NCBI GenBank assembly: GCA_036519575.1
Contig: DATDKZ010000136.1
Location: 1 to 26,199 of the forward strand
Source: AC-69 sp036519575
GTDB taxonomy: Bacteria; Actinomycetota; UBA4738; HRBIN12
Length of the DNA: 26,199 bases
Reading direction: 5' to 3'
How positions within the stretch are numbered: position 1 is the first letter of the stretch; every line of letters starts with the position of its first letter. This document shows, piece by piece, positions 19,648 to 26,199 of this stretch. The notes below the pieces were generated by a model. That model searched no databases and was not told where the DNA came from. It was given only the letters and a program-made list of their open reading frames with translations. Made by a program: the position numbers and the translations under genes.

Positions 19648-22105
19648 CCGCCGGGGGCTCGAGGACGCAGTCCTCGGGCGCCTTGTCCGTCCGCAGGCCC
19701 TTGAACGAAGGCGCTCGCATCTTCTTGGTGCTCTTCGTGATCTCCAGGTACTCGACCTCGCACACGATCTCGGGGCGGACGAACGTCGCGCCCTTGATCG
19801 CCTTGAGCTCGGGGTCGTCGGTGGGCGGCTCCGTCGTTACCACAGGCGTGAGCACTTCCATGACCTTGGCTAGCATCTTGTCTGTGAACCCCGTGCCGAC
19901 CTGGCCGATCCACCGGAGCCTCCCGTCGTCGTAGGCTCCGACCAGGAGGGCCCCGAACGTCCCCGCGCGTCCGCCCTGGCCCGGTGTCCATCCCAGGATC
20001 ACGCAGTCCTGCGTGTTCGTGAGCTTGATCTTCCTCCAGTCGGGCGAGCGCCGGCCCGAGAAGTACTTCGAGCCGTGGCGCTTGGCCACCACCCCCTCCA
20101 GGCCGAGCGACTGCGCCGCCGCCACCAGCTGACTTCCCTCACCCTCGACGAAGGTGACGAGCTGGAGCCGCTCGTCCTCCTCCACCACGGCCTGGAGCAG
20201 CTCCCGGCGTTCCTCGAGGGGCCGCTCCGTGAGGTTCCGGCCGTCCAGCCACAGGAGGTCGAACGCCACCAGCGCCACGGGGATCTGCTTGGCGATCCGT
20301 TTGATCTCGCGTTCGTTCGCCAGATTCATCCGCTGCTGGAGGGCCTCGAAGGAGTTCTTCCCGTCCTCGTCGAAGGCCACGATCTCGCCATCCATCACCG
20401 CGTTCACCTGATCCACCAGCTCGTGGATCATGTGCAGCTCCGGATACTGCGTCGCCACGTCGCGGCCCCGTCGAGTGATCAGCCGGGTCAGGTCCGTCGA
20501 GAGGAACGCGAGCGCCCGGATCCCGTCCAGCTTGGGCTCGAACCGCCATTTCGGATCGTCGAAGGGCTGATGGCCGCCCTCGGCAAGCATCGGTTGGAGC
20601 GAGGGCGGCTGGTCGATGAGCGGCGCGTCCTGATGACTGGCCAGGAAGACGAGCCAGTCCGTCCGGGTCTTCACCAGGTGGTACTCGAGGCCGCGGTACC
20701 GGCGGCCGAGGAGGCGGAAGCTCACCTTCTTGTCCGTCCACTCGATGAGCTCGTATGCACCGTTGTCGAAGATGCGGACCTCGCCGGCACCGTAGTGGCC
20801 TTCGGGGATCGTCCCCTCGAAGCCGCCGTACTCGAGCGGATGGTCCTCCGTCCGAACGGCCAGCCGCCTGTCGCCGAAGGCGATGGGGAGCCCTCGCGGC
20901 ACGGCCCACGAGGGCAGCGCGCCGTCCTTCTCCAGCCGAAGGTCGTAGTGGAGCCGGGTGGCCCGGTGCTTCTGGATCACGAACGAGTTCCCCGGGCCCT
21001 TCGCCACTCCGGGGGCCGGCTCGGGCGTCCCCTCGAAGTCTCGCTTGCGGAGGTACTCGGCAAGCTTCGGATCCTTCGATTCGGCGATCACCTGCTCGCT
21101 GGTCCGGCGATCCTTGGGGTTCGACCCCTTCGCGCCCTTGGTGGATTCCTGGGTCGCCTTCGGGGCCCTCGCCCCCTTCGCGGTCTTCGTGCCCAGGGCC
21201 CTTTCGGAAGGCAGCGCCATGGCCTCCAGCGCGGTGCCGAGGTCCTGCGGTTTGGTCCGGACCCCGTCGAACAGGTCTCCGACCTTGGCGAACCGCTTCC
21301 ACACCGTCTCGATGGTGAAGTCCGCCGGGGAGACCCCCCTCCGGACTTCCTCCCACGTGAGCGGGGTGGAGACCGTGGCCCCCGGCTCGGGTCGGAGTGA
21401 GTACGCGGCCGAGATGTTCGCCCCCGACCGGTTCATGTTGTGGTCGATGAAGACCTTCCCGGAGCGCTTCGACACCTGCCAGGCCATCGTCACCCGATCC
21501 CGGTCGGCCCGCTCGATCATGCGGCCCACCGCGCCGACGAAGTCGCGAACCTGCTCGTAGGAGTAGCCGGGCTCGACCGGCACGTAGATCTGCATCCCCG
21601 TCGCCCCGCTCGTTTTTGGATAGCCCACCAGGCCGAGCGCGTCGAGGGAGGCCTTCACGTGCATCGCCACCGCAAGGACGTCGTCGAACGTGATCGGGGG
21701 GAACGGATCCAGGTCGAAGAACAGATAGTCGGGCGATTCGACCGATCGGCACCGAGAGTGGAGCGGATGAAACTCGATGCAGCCCAGATTGGCCATGAAC
21801 AGCACACCGGCCGCGTCCTCGACCATCAGATAATCGATGATCCCGGTCTTCGCCTCCTCGCTCTCCACGGGGCACCTGGGGAGCCAGTCGGGGGTGTGTG
21901 AGGGGGCGCTCTTCTCGTAGAAGAACGGGCCGGCGATCCCGTCCGGCATCCGCTTCATCGTGAGGGGCCGCTCGAGGAGGTGCGGGAGGATCAGGTCCGA
22001 GACGTTGAAGTAATAGGCGATGACATCGCCCTTGGTATAGCCCTCATCGGGCCAGAACACCTTGTCCAGGTTGGACAGCCGGAGCTCTCGGCCGCCGGCC
22101 TCCAT
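19613..22105 (-). CDS. ligD: multifunctional NHEJ ATP-dependent DNA ligase LigD
   Basis: 830 residues from the ATG at 22105, which has GGAGG 8 bases before it; the frame is open upstream to 22375, but that part overlaps the ku promoter. Domain order is POL-PE-LIG, as in mycobacterial LigD. The polymerase/primase domain (about 1-285) carries the catalytic pair in FFDLDPF (Asp131 and Asp133). A Lys/Ala/Thr linker (305-335) follows. The 3'-phosphoesterase domain (about 340-490) shows HRATRLHYDLRLE (380-392) and EGTIPEGHYG (430-439). The ligase domain (about 505-820) has the nucleotidyl-accepting Lys525 in EPKLDGIR, motif IV EGVVAK (670-675) and motif V WRKIKL (690-695). LigD fills, trims and seals broken ends brought together by Ku, encoded divergently next door. 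Confidence 0.97.
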   Translation of the reverse strand: MEAGGRELRLSNLDKVFWPDEGYTKGDVIAYYFNVSDLILPHLLERPLTMKRMPDGIAGPFFYEKSAPSHTPDWLPRCPVESEEAKTGIIDYLMVEDAAGVLFMANLGCIEFHPLHSRCRSVESPDYLFFDLDPFPPITFDDVLAVAMHVKASLDALGLVGYPKTSGATGMQIYVPVEPGYSYEQVRDFVGAVGRMIERADRDRVTMAWQVSKRSGKVFIDHNMNRSGANISAAYSLRPEPGATVSTPLTWEEVRRGVSPADFTIETVWKRFAKVGDLFDGVRTKPQDLGTALEAMALPSERALGTKTAKGARAPKATQESTKGAKGSNPKDRRTSEQVIAESKDPKLAEYLRKRDFEGTPEPAPGVAKGPGNSFVIQKHRATRLHYDLRLEKDGALPSWAVPRGLPIAFGDRRLAVRTEDHPLEYGGFEGTIPEGHYGAGEVRIFDNGAYELIEWTDKKVSFRLLGRRYRGLEYHLVKTRTDWLVFLASHQDAPLIDQPPSLQPMLAEGGHQPFDDPKWRFEPKLDGIRALAFLSTDLTRLITRRGRDVATQYPELHMIHELVDQVNAVMDGEIVAFDEDGKNSFEALQQRMNLANEREIKRIAKQIPVALVAFDLLWLDGRNLTERPLEERRELLQAVVEEDERLQLVTFVEGEGSQLVAAAQSLGLEGVVAKRHGSKYFSGRRSPDWRKIKLTNTQDCVILGWTPGQGGRAGTFGALLVGAYDDGRLRWIGQVGTGFTDKMLAKVMEVLTPVVTTEPPTDDPELKAIKGATFVRPEIVCEVEYLEITKSTKKMRAPSFKGLRTDKAPEDCVLEPPAVIRASGTRSAG

Positions 22106-22230
22106 CCACCACGCCTCCCCCCTCCGTTCGGCGGGCAGAGATATGGGGAACGTGACCGTGAACGGGGGTCCCGAGGCACGCTTCTTCGTCGGCGTCACCC
22201 CCGGATGGTATGACGACTGGGTGGGACCGC

Positions 22231-22236
22231 TAGAAT
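22231..22236 (+). promoter_or_regulatory. -10 element of ku
   Basis: TAGAAT matches the -10 consensus in five of six positions. ATGACG at 22210-22215 (4/6 to TTGACA, 15-base spacer) is a possible -35. Transcription from about 22243 would give a 32-base leader containing the GGAGG site. The same 169-base gap must also hold the ligD promoter, which I could not place. Confidence 0.5.
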
Positions 22237-22274
22237 CAGTGGTTCCTGGAATCGACCTTCCCTGGAGGTTCGCC

Positions 22275-23141
22275 ATGCCACCCAGAGCCATGTGGAAAGG
22301 GGCCATCTCCTTCGGCCTGGTGACCATCCCGGTCGCGGTGTTCCCCGCGACCGAGGAGAAGTCGCTGAAGTTCAACCAGCTCCACGACGAGGACAGCGGC
22401 CGGGTCCGCTACAAGCGGGTCTGCGAGATCGACGGTCAGGAGGTCTCGTTCGAGCACATCGTGAAGGGCTTCGAATACGAGAAGGGCCACTACGTCGTGC
22501 TCACCGACGATGACATGGACAAGGTGCCTCTCGAGTCCAGCCGGTCCATCGACATCCAGCAGTTCGTCGAGCTCGAGGAGATCGACCCCATCCTGTACAA
22601 GAAGTCCTACTACCTGGTTCCCGACGAAACGGGCGCCAAGGCCTACGCGCTCCTGCGTACTGCGCTGTCCGAGGAGAGCAAGGTCGGCATCGCCAAGGTC
22701 TCGTTCCGCGACAAGGAGCACCTCGCCGCGCTGCGATTCGACGGCGACGTGTTCGTCCTGGAGACCATGTACTGGCCCGACGAGATCCGGGCGGCCGAGT
22801 TCGAGACCGCCCACACCGACGCCAAGGTTCGGCCACAGGAGGTCGAGATGGCCAAGGCCCTCATCGACAACCTGACCGAGCCGTGGAACCCGACCGCGTA
22901 CAAGGACGAATACCGCGAGGCGCTCCTGGAGATCGTGGAGAAGAAGATCGCGGGCGAGGAGATCGAAGTCGTGCCGGAGGCGGCACCGGCTCGGGTGGTC
23001 GATCTCATGGACGCCCTGAAGGCCTCCGTCGAGGCGGCGAAGAAGAAGACCCCCTCCGCGGGGCCGAAGGCGAAGACGGGAGCGAAGAAGACGGCAGCGA
23101 AGAAGACCGCCGCCCCGAGGAAGAAGGCCGCCACCGGCTGA
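22275..23141 (+). CDS. ku: NHEJ DNA end-binding protein Ku
   Basis: 288 residues from the ATG at 22275 with GGAGG six bases before it (22264-22268); the open frame upstream of it is antisense to ligD. The start MPPRAMWKGAISFGLV is the classic bacterial Ku beginning. The Ku core (about 3-245) includes the FNQLH, RVRYKRVCEIDG and ALRFDG stretches. Bacterial Ku forms a homodimeric ring on DNA ends and recruits LigD. After the core, residues 256-288 form a tail with 11 lysines in 33 residues in AKKTAAKK-like repeats, resembling histone H1 or the lysine-rich tails of some mycobacterial and streptomycete Ku proteins that help DNA binding. The gene is divergent from ligD. Confidence 0.97.
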   Translation: MPPRAMWKGAISFGLVTIPVAVFPATEEKSLKFNQLHDEDSGRVRYKRVCEIDGQEVSFEHIVKGFEYEKGHYVVLTDDDMDKVPLESSRSIDIQQFVELEEIDPILYKKSYYLVPDETGAKAYALLRTALSEESKVGIAKVSFRDKEHLAALRFDGDVFVLETMYWPDEIRAAEFETAHTDAKVRPQEVEMAKALIDNLTEPWNPTAYKDEYREALLEIVEKKIAGEEIEVVPEAAPARVVDLMDALKASVEAAKKKTPSAGPKAKTGAKKTAAKKTAAPRKKAATG

Positions 23142-23144
23142 AGT

Positions 23145-23158
23145 GCCGGAGCCCCGGC
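23145..23158 (+). terminator. possible weak terminator hairpin after ku
   Basis: GCCGG and CCGGC pair around a 4-base loop (AGCC) four bases after the ku stop. No T-run follows, so intrinsic termination is doubtful. It may only slow transcription or protect the 3' end. Confidence 0.2.
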
Positions 23159-23182
23159 CGGCTTCTCGGTCCCTTCGAGGGA

Positions 23183-23188
23183 TAAGCT
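23183..23188 (+). promoter_or_regulatory. possible -10 element of the PII gene
   Basis: TAAGCT (TANNNT type) lies 28 bases before the GTG start of the PII gene, leaving a short leader with the GGAGGAGG site. No recognisable -35 is present. Read-through from ku is also possible. Confidence 0.3.
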
Positions 23189-23216
23189 CGACGCCGTCGC
23201 CCGGAGGAGGACCGTC

Positions 23217-23555
23217 GTGAAGCTGGTCGTTGGCATCGTGAAGCCGTTCAAGCTCGATGAGGTGAAGGAGGCGCTTCGCGAGATCGGCGTGAACGGCCTG
23301 ACCACGACCGACGTCGAGGGCTTCGGCCGCCAGCGGGGTCATACCGAGGTCTACCGCGGCGCGGAGTATCAGGTGGACTTCGTCCCCAAGGTGAAGGTCG
23401 AGGTCCTGTGCGACGACGACCAGGTCCAGGGGATCGTGGACGCCGTCCTGAAGGCGGCACGGACCGGCAAGATCGGCGACGGCAAGATCTGGGTGGTTCC
23501 GGCCGAGCAGGTTGTCCGGATCCGCACTGGGGAAATGGGGCCAGACGCGCTCTGA
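23217..23555 (+). CDS. glnB: nitrogen regulatory protein PII
   Basis: 112 residues, the standard PII length. It starts with GTG at 23217, six bases after GGAGG (23206-23210). The T-loop is well conserved (RQRGHTEVYRGAEY, 39-51) and has Tyr51, the residue uridylylated in proteobacteria and adenylylated in actinobacteria. The segment KIGDGKIWV (85-93 region) is the B-loop/C-terminal signature that contributes to ATP and 2-oxoglutarate binding. PII trimers report nitrogen and energy status to targets such as AmtB, glutamine synthetase control and, in some bacteria, ArgB. GlnK and GlnB cannot be told apart with certainty by eye; no amtB gene lies immediately upstream, where actinobacterial glnK is usually found. 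glnD follows after one base. Confidence 0.95.
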   Translation: MKLVVGIVKPFKLDEVKEALREIGVNGLTTTDVEGFGRQRGHTEVYRGAEYQVDFVPKVKVEVLCDDDQVQGIVDAVLKAARTGKIGDGKIWVVPAEQVVRIRTGEMGPDAL

Positions 23556-23556
23556 G

Positions 23557-26040
23557 ATGGCCGACCGCTCGGCCCCGGCCGCGCGACTGCGGGACGAGCT
23601 TCGGGCCCTGGACAGCGCCTACTCGAGGGGCCGCCACGGACGGTGGTCGGCCACCCGCCGCTCCGAGCTCGTCGACGCATGCGTCGTCGAACTCTTCGGG
23701 GAGAGTCATGTGCCCCCGCGCGTTGCCCTGGTGGCGCTGGGAGGCTACGGCCGGGGCGAGCTCGCGCCTCGCTCGGACGTGGACCTGCTCATCCTCCACG
23801 CCGGCGATGCCCCTGAGGAGATCGAAGGGCTGGCGGAGCGATTGCTGTACCCCCTGTGGGATGCCGGCCTGACGGTCGGTCATGGCGTCCGAACGGCAGA
23901 CGAGTGCCTGGCGCTGGCGTCCGAGCGCCTCGATGCGGCCACCGCGATGCTCGATGCGCGTCTGCTGGCCGGCGACATCGGTTCCTGGGACGACCTGCGC
24001 GATCGCATTCGGGCTTGGGCGCGGAACGATCCTCGAGGATTCGCCGAGCGCCTGGTGATGAGCGCCTCGGAGCGGCGAGAGCGGTTCGGGTCGGTCTCCT
24101 CGCTGCTCGAGCCAGACCTCAAGGAGGGCAGCGGCGGGCTCCGAGACCTGCACGCCCTGGGATGGCTGGCCATCGTGCTCACGGGAACGGGCGGTGTGCG
24201 GTCGCTCGAGGAACCCGCACACCTTCGGCGGGCCGAACGCGAGGCCCTGGAGTCGGCCGAGGAGTTCCTGGTCCGGGTCCGGAGCGCGTTACACCTGGAG
24301 ACCCGCCGGCGAACCGACCGGCTGTTCCTCGACCATCAGCCGGCGATCGCCCGGGCCATGGGCTTCGAGGACGAGCCCGGTCTTCCCGCGGTGGACGGGC
24401 TGATGCGGGCCGTCTTCGAGCACGCGCGTCAGGTCGAGCACGTCTCCCGATCGGTGTTCGACCGGTATCTGCGAGGCGAGTCGGATGCGCCTGCGCTCGA
24501 GGAGACGCCGGCGGGGGTGCTCAGGGCCTTCGCCGGCGTGGCGACCGAGCGAGGGGTGATGGGCACGCCCGCTCTGGACCGGATCGAGGAGATGGTGATC
24601 GAGGACGAGGTGGAATGGACCGAGCCCGTTCGCCAGGCCTTCCTGGCGATCCTGCGGGCCGGCGAGGAGGGTGCACGGGCGTTGGAGACGCTGGACCGGC
24701 TCCGGATCCTCACCCGATTCCTCCCCGAGTGGGAACCTGTCCGGTGCCGGCCCCAGCGCGATCCGTACCACCGGAACTCGGTTGACGTGCACCTACTCAA
24801 CACCATGGCGGGGATGGCCCGGCTCCTCGGTGGTGGCGACGAGGGCGATCCGCTCGTCGCGGAGGCCGCCGCCGCGGTCCGCGATCGGGATCCCCTCCTC
24901 CTCGGGGCACTGTTGCACGACATCGGGAAGACGGGCCGAGGGAACCACGTGCCGGTCGGGGTGGACCAGGCGACCGCCGCGCTTGAGCGCATGCGTTTGC
25001 CGTCGCACACGCGCGATCTGGCGCTATTCCTGGTCGCCGAGCATCTGCTACTGTCGGACACGGCAACCCGCCGCGACCTGGACGACGACGACCTGGTGCT
25101 CGACGTGGCGGCCAGGGTGGGCGATCCCGACCGGCTGGCAGCGCTGTATCTGCTGACGGTGGCCGACGCGCTCGCCACGGGCCCCCTCGCATGGACGCCG
25201 TGGCGGGCCACGCTCGTGCGCGAACTCGTGGCCAAGGTCCAGCGGGTGCTGGAACGGGGAGAGCTGGGACCTCGGGCGGCGGACCGGTTGGAGGCCCTGG
25301 GCGCGGGGCTCCGGGACCTCCTCCGGGACGAGGAGCCGGCCGAGGTCGACCGATTCCTGAAACGCATGCCCCGCGGCTATCTGCTGGCGACGCCGGCCGA
25401 GCAGGCCGCCAAGCACTTTCCGCTGCTCCGCGCACCCGTGGGCGCGCACGAGGTCCGCACGCTCTCCGGCACGGGTGCCAGGCCGGGCACCCACGCGCTC
25501 ACGGTCATCGCCTCGGACCGTCCCGGCCTGCTGTCGTGGATCGCCGGGTCCCTCTCGCTCGCCGGGCTGTCCATCCTCACGGCACAGGTCTTCACCACCG
25601 ACGACGGAGTGGCCCTCGACGTGTTCGAGGTGGAGGGGGCGTTCGAGGCCCGCATCGGCGAGGATCGCTGGCGCGAGCTCCGAACCATACTCCGCAAGGT
25701 CATCGATGGACGGCTGTCGCTCGAGCACCTCGTGGAGCAGAAGCGAGGACACTATCCCGCACCGAGTCCGGAGGTCCCGGTGGAGGTCCGGGTGCACAAC
25801 GACGCTTCGGACTTCTTCACGGTGGTGGAAGTCGGCGCACCCGACCGGATCGGGCTGCTGTTCGACGTGACGCGCACTCTGGCCGAGCTCCACCTCGACG
25901 TGCACCTGGCCAAGGTGGCGACGTACGGACACCGCGTGGTGGACGTGTTCTACGTCAGGGACGACGTCGGCCGTAAGGTGGATGACCCCGAACAGATCGC
26001 CGAGCTCGAGCGGGCCGTGGCCGTCCGGGCGCGGTCCTGA
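23557..26040 (+). CDS. glnD: PII nucleotidyltransferase/PII-removing enzyme GlnD
   Basis: 827 residues from the ATG at 23557, one base after the PII stop; the frame is open upstream as a shadow of the PII gene. Domains in order: nucleotidyltransferase with GGYGRGEL (62-69) and metal-binding Asp74 and Asp76 in SDVDLL; the conserved EPDLKEGSGGLRD (185-197); an HD phosphohydrolase domain with LLHDIGK around 452-458 (His454, Asp455); and two C-terminal ACT domains (about 646-720, starting ALTVIASDRPG, and 753-825, starting FTVVEVGAPDRIG) that sense glutamine. GlnD modifies PII at Tyr51 when glutamine is low and reverses this when it is high. Proteobacterial enzymes use UTP, actinobacterial ones ATP; the donor here cannot be read directly. 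Tight linkage to the PII gene supports the role. Confidence 0.96.
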   Translation: MADRSAPAARLRDELRALDSAYSRGRHGRWSATRRSELVDACVVELFGESHVPPRVALVALGGYGRGELAPRSDVDLLILHAGDAPEEIEGLAERLLYPLWDAGLTVGHGVRTADECLALASERLDAATAMLDARLLAGDIGSWDDLRDRIRAWARNDPRGFAERLVMSASERRERFGSVSSLLEPDLKEGSGGLRDLHALGWLAIVLTGTGGVRSLEEPAHLRRAEREALESAEEFLVRVRSALHLETRRRTDRLFLDHQPAIARAMGFEDEPGLPAVDGLMRAVFEHARQVEHVSRSVFDRYLRGESDAPALEETPAGVLRAFAGVATERGVMGTPALDRIEEMVIEDEVEWTEPVRQAFLAILRAGEEGARALETLDRLRILTRFLPEWEPVRCRPQRDPYHRNSVDVHLLNTMAGMARLLGGGDEGDPLVAEAAAAVRDRDPLLLGALLHDIGKTGRGNHVPVGVDQATAALERMRLPSHTRDLALFLVAEHLLLSDTATRRDLDDDDLVLDVAARVGDPDRLAALYLLTVADALATGPLAWTPWRATLVRELVAKVQRVLERGELGPRAADRLEALGAGLRDLLRDEEPAEVDRFLKRMPRGYLLATPAEQAAKHFPLLRAPVGAHEVRTLSGTGARPGTHALTVIASDRPGLLSWIAGSLSLAGLSILTAQVFTTDDGVALDVFEVEGAFEARIGEDRWRELRTILRKVIDGRLSLEHLVEQKRGHYPAPSPEVPVEVRVHNDASDFFTVVEVGAPDRIGLLFDVTRTLAELHLDVHLAKVATYGHRVVDVFYVRDDVGRKVDDPEQIAELERAVAVRARS

Positions 26041-26199
26041 CGCCGGTTATGCCAGTGAAGGGACCAGGGCCTCGAGCCGCTCGGCCATCCGAGGGCTTGC
26101 TGCGCGTTCCTCGCCAACGCCGCCGGTCGGCTACGGCACACGAATCGGGCCGACACTCGGTCGATCATTCGGTTCGTGGGTGTTGCTGTGTCTCGCTCA
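26041..26199. other. window end without a supported gene
   Basis: The last 159 bases follow glnD. A very short minus-strand frame (26047-26088, 13 codons, beginning MAERLEALVP) ends in TAA but has an in-frame stop not far upstream and no ribosome site. I see no tRNA, terminator or recognisable coding segment. Confidence 0.4.

Noticed and set aside
20075..21400. A 441-codon plus-strand frame opposite ligD
   Set aside because: It is the shadow of ligD, which has all its catalytic motifs on the minus strand; the product is low-complexity.
22106..22375. 90-residue N-terminal extension of LigD
   Set aside because: It would run through the ku promoter and the ku start and lacks a ribosome site; the internal ATG at 22105 has a GGAGG and begins at the usual LigD N-terminus.
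26047..26088. Minus-strand end of a protein beginning MAERLEALVP
   Set aside because: An in-frame TAG lies not far upstream and there is no ribosome site, so neither a full gene nor the tail of a longer one is supported.
1..26199. CRISPR array, tRNA genes, insertion sequences or prophage
   Set aside because: No spaced direct repeats, tRNA-like cloverleaf, transposase motif or terminal inverted repeats were seen; the gaps between genes are too short to hold most of these.

Overview
The window is a stretch of high-GC chromosome in which nearly every base is coding. Gene content points to an actinobacterium or a close high-GC relative. It has an arginine cluster with argR inside it, a mycobacterial-type POL-PE-LIG LigD with Ku, a DUF5319-like zinc protein, many GTG starts, GTGA/ATGA gene overlaps and several apparently leaderless genes. 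I see no rRNA, tRNA, CRISPR array, insertion sequence, phage gene or attachment site. Species cannot be named from the sequence alone.

Layout. (1) 1-1827, + strand: the 3' end of a PHP-domain phosphoesterase gene, then an NDH-2-like flavoprotein. (2) 1841-7344, - strand: five colinear genes. In transcription order these are a bactofilin-like/membrane protein, a C45-type Ntn hydrolase, TldD, TldE and a CBS-pair protein. (3) 7580-8593, +: rmuC, perhaps preceded by a 12-codon leader ORF. (4) 8646-9137, -: a small secreted protein of unknown function. (5) 9292-15552, +: argC-argJ-argB-argR-argG-argH, most members overlapping by four bases, controlled by a promoter buried in a pair of ARG-box-like palindromes. 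argD and argF are missing from their usual place. (6) 15632-17614, +: a lipoprotein of the Yx(FWY)xxD type and a cytochrome P450. (7) 17617-17994, -: a small membrane protein. (8) 18041-19647, +: PIG-L deacetylase, DUF5319-like zinc-ribbon protein and a small membrane protein. (9) 19613-23141: divergent ligD (-) and ku (+), a complete two-component NHEJ system. (10) 23217-26040, +: PII protein GlnB/GlnK and its modifying enzyme GlnD. The last 159 bases hold no gene I can support.

Functionally the window combines de novo arginine synthesis with its own repressor, nitrogen sensing (PII/GlnD), DNA-end repair (LigD/Ku, possibly RmuC), peptide processing (TldD/E and a C45 hydrolase) and respiratory or redox functions (NDH-2, P450). 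PII often controls N-acetylglutamate kinase (ArgB) in other bacteria, so the arg and PII modules may be linked, but nothing in this DNA proves it.

I found no clear new defence, toxin or biosynthetic system. The observations most worth checking are regulatory: the argC operator/promoter with a probable leaderless start, a hairpin that could mask the lipoprotein ribosome-binding site, a possible coupled mini-ORF before rmuC, and the purine tract joining the PIG-L and DUF5319-like genes. Two protein-level observations are the altered signatures in ArgH and the zinc-ribbon extension of the DUF5319-like protein.
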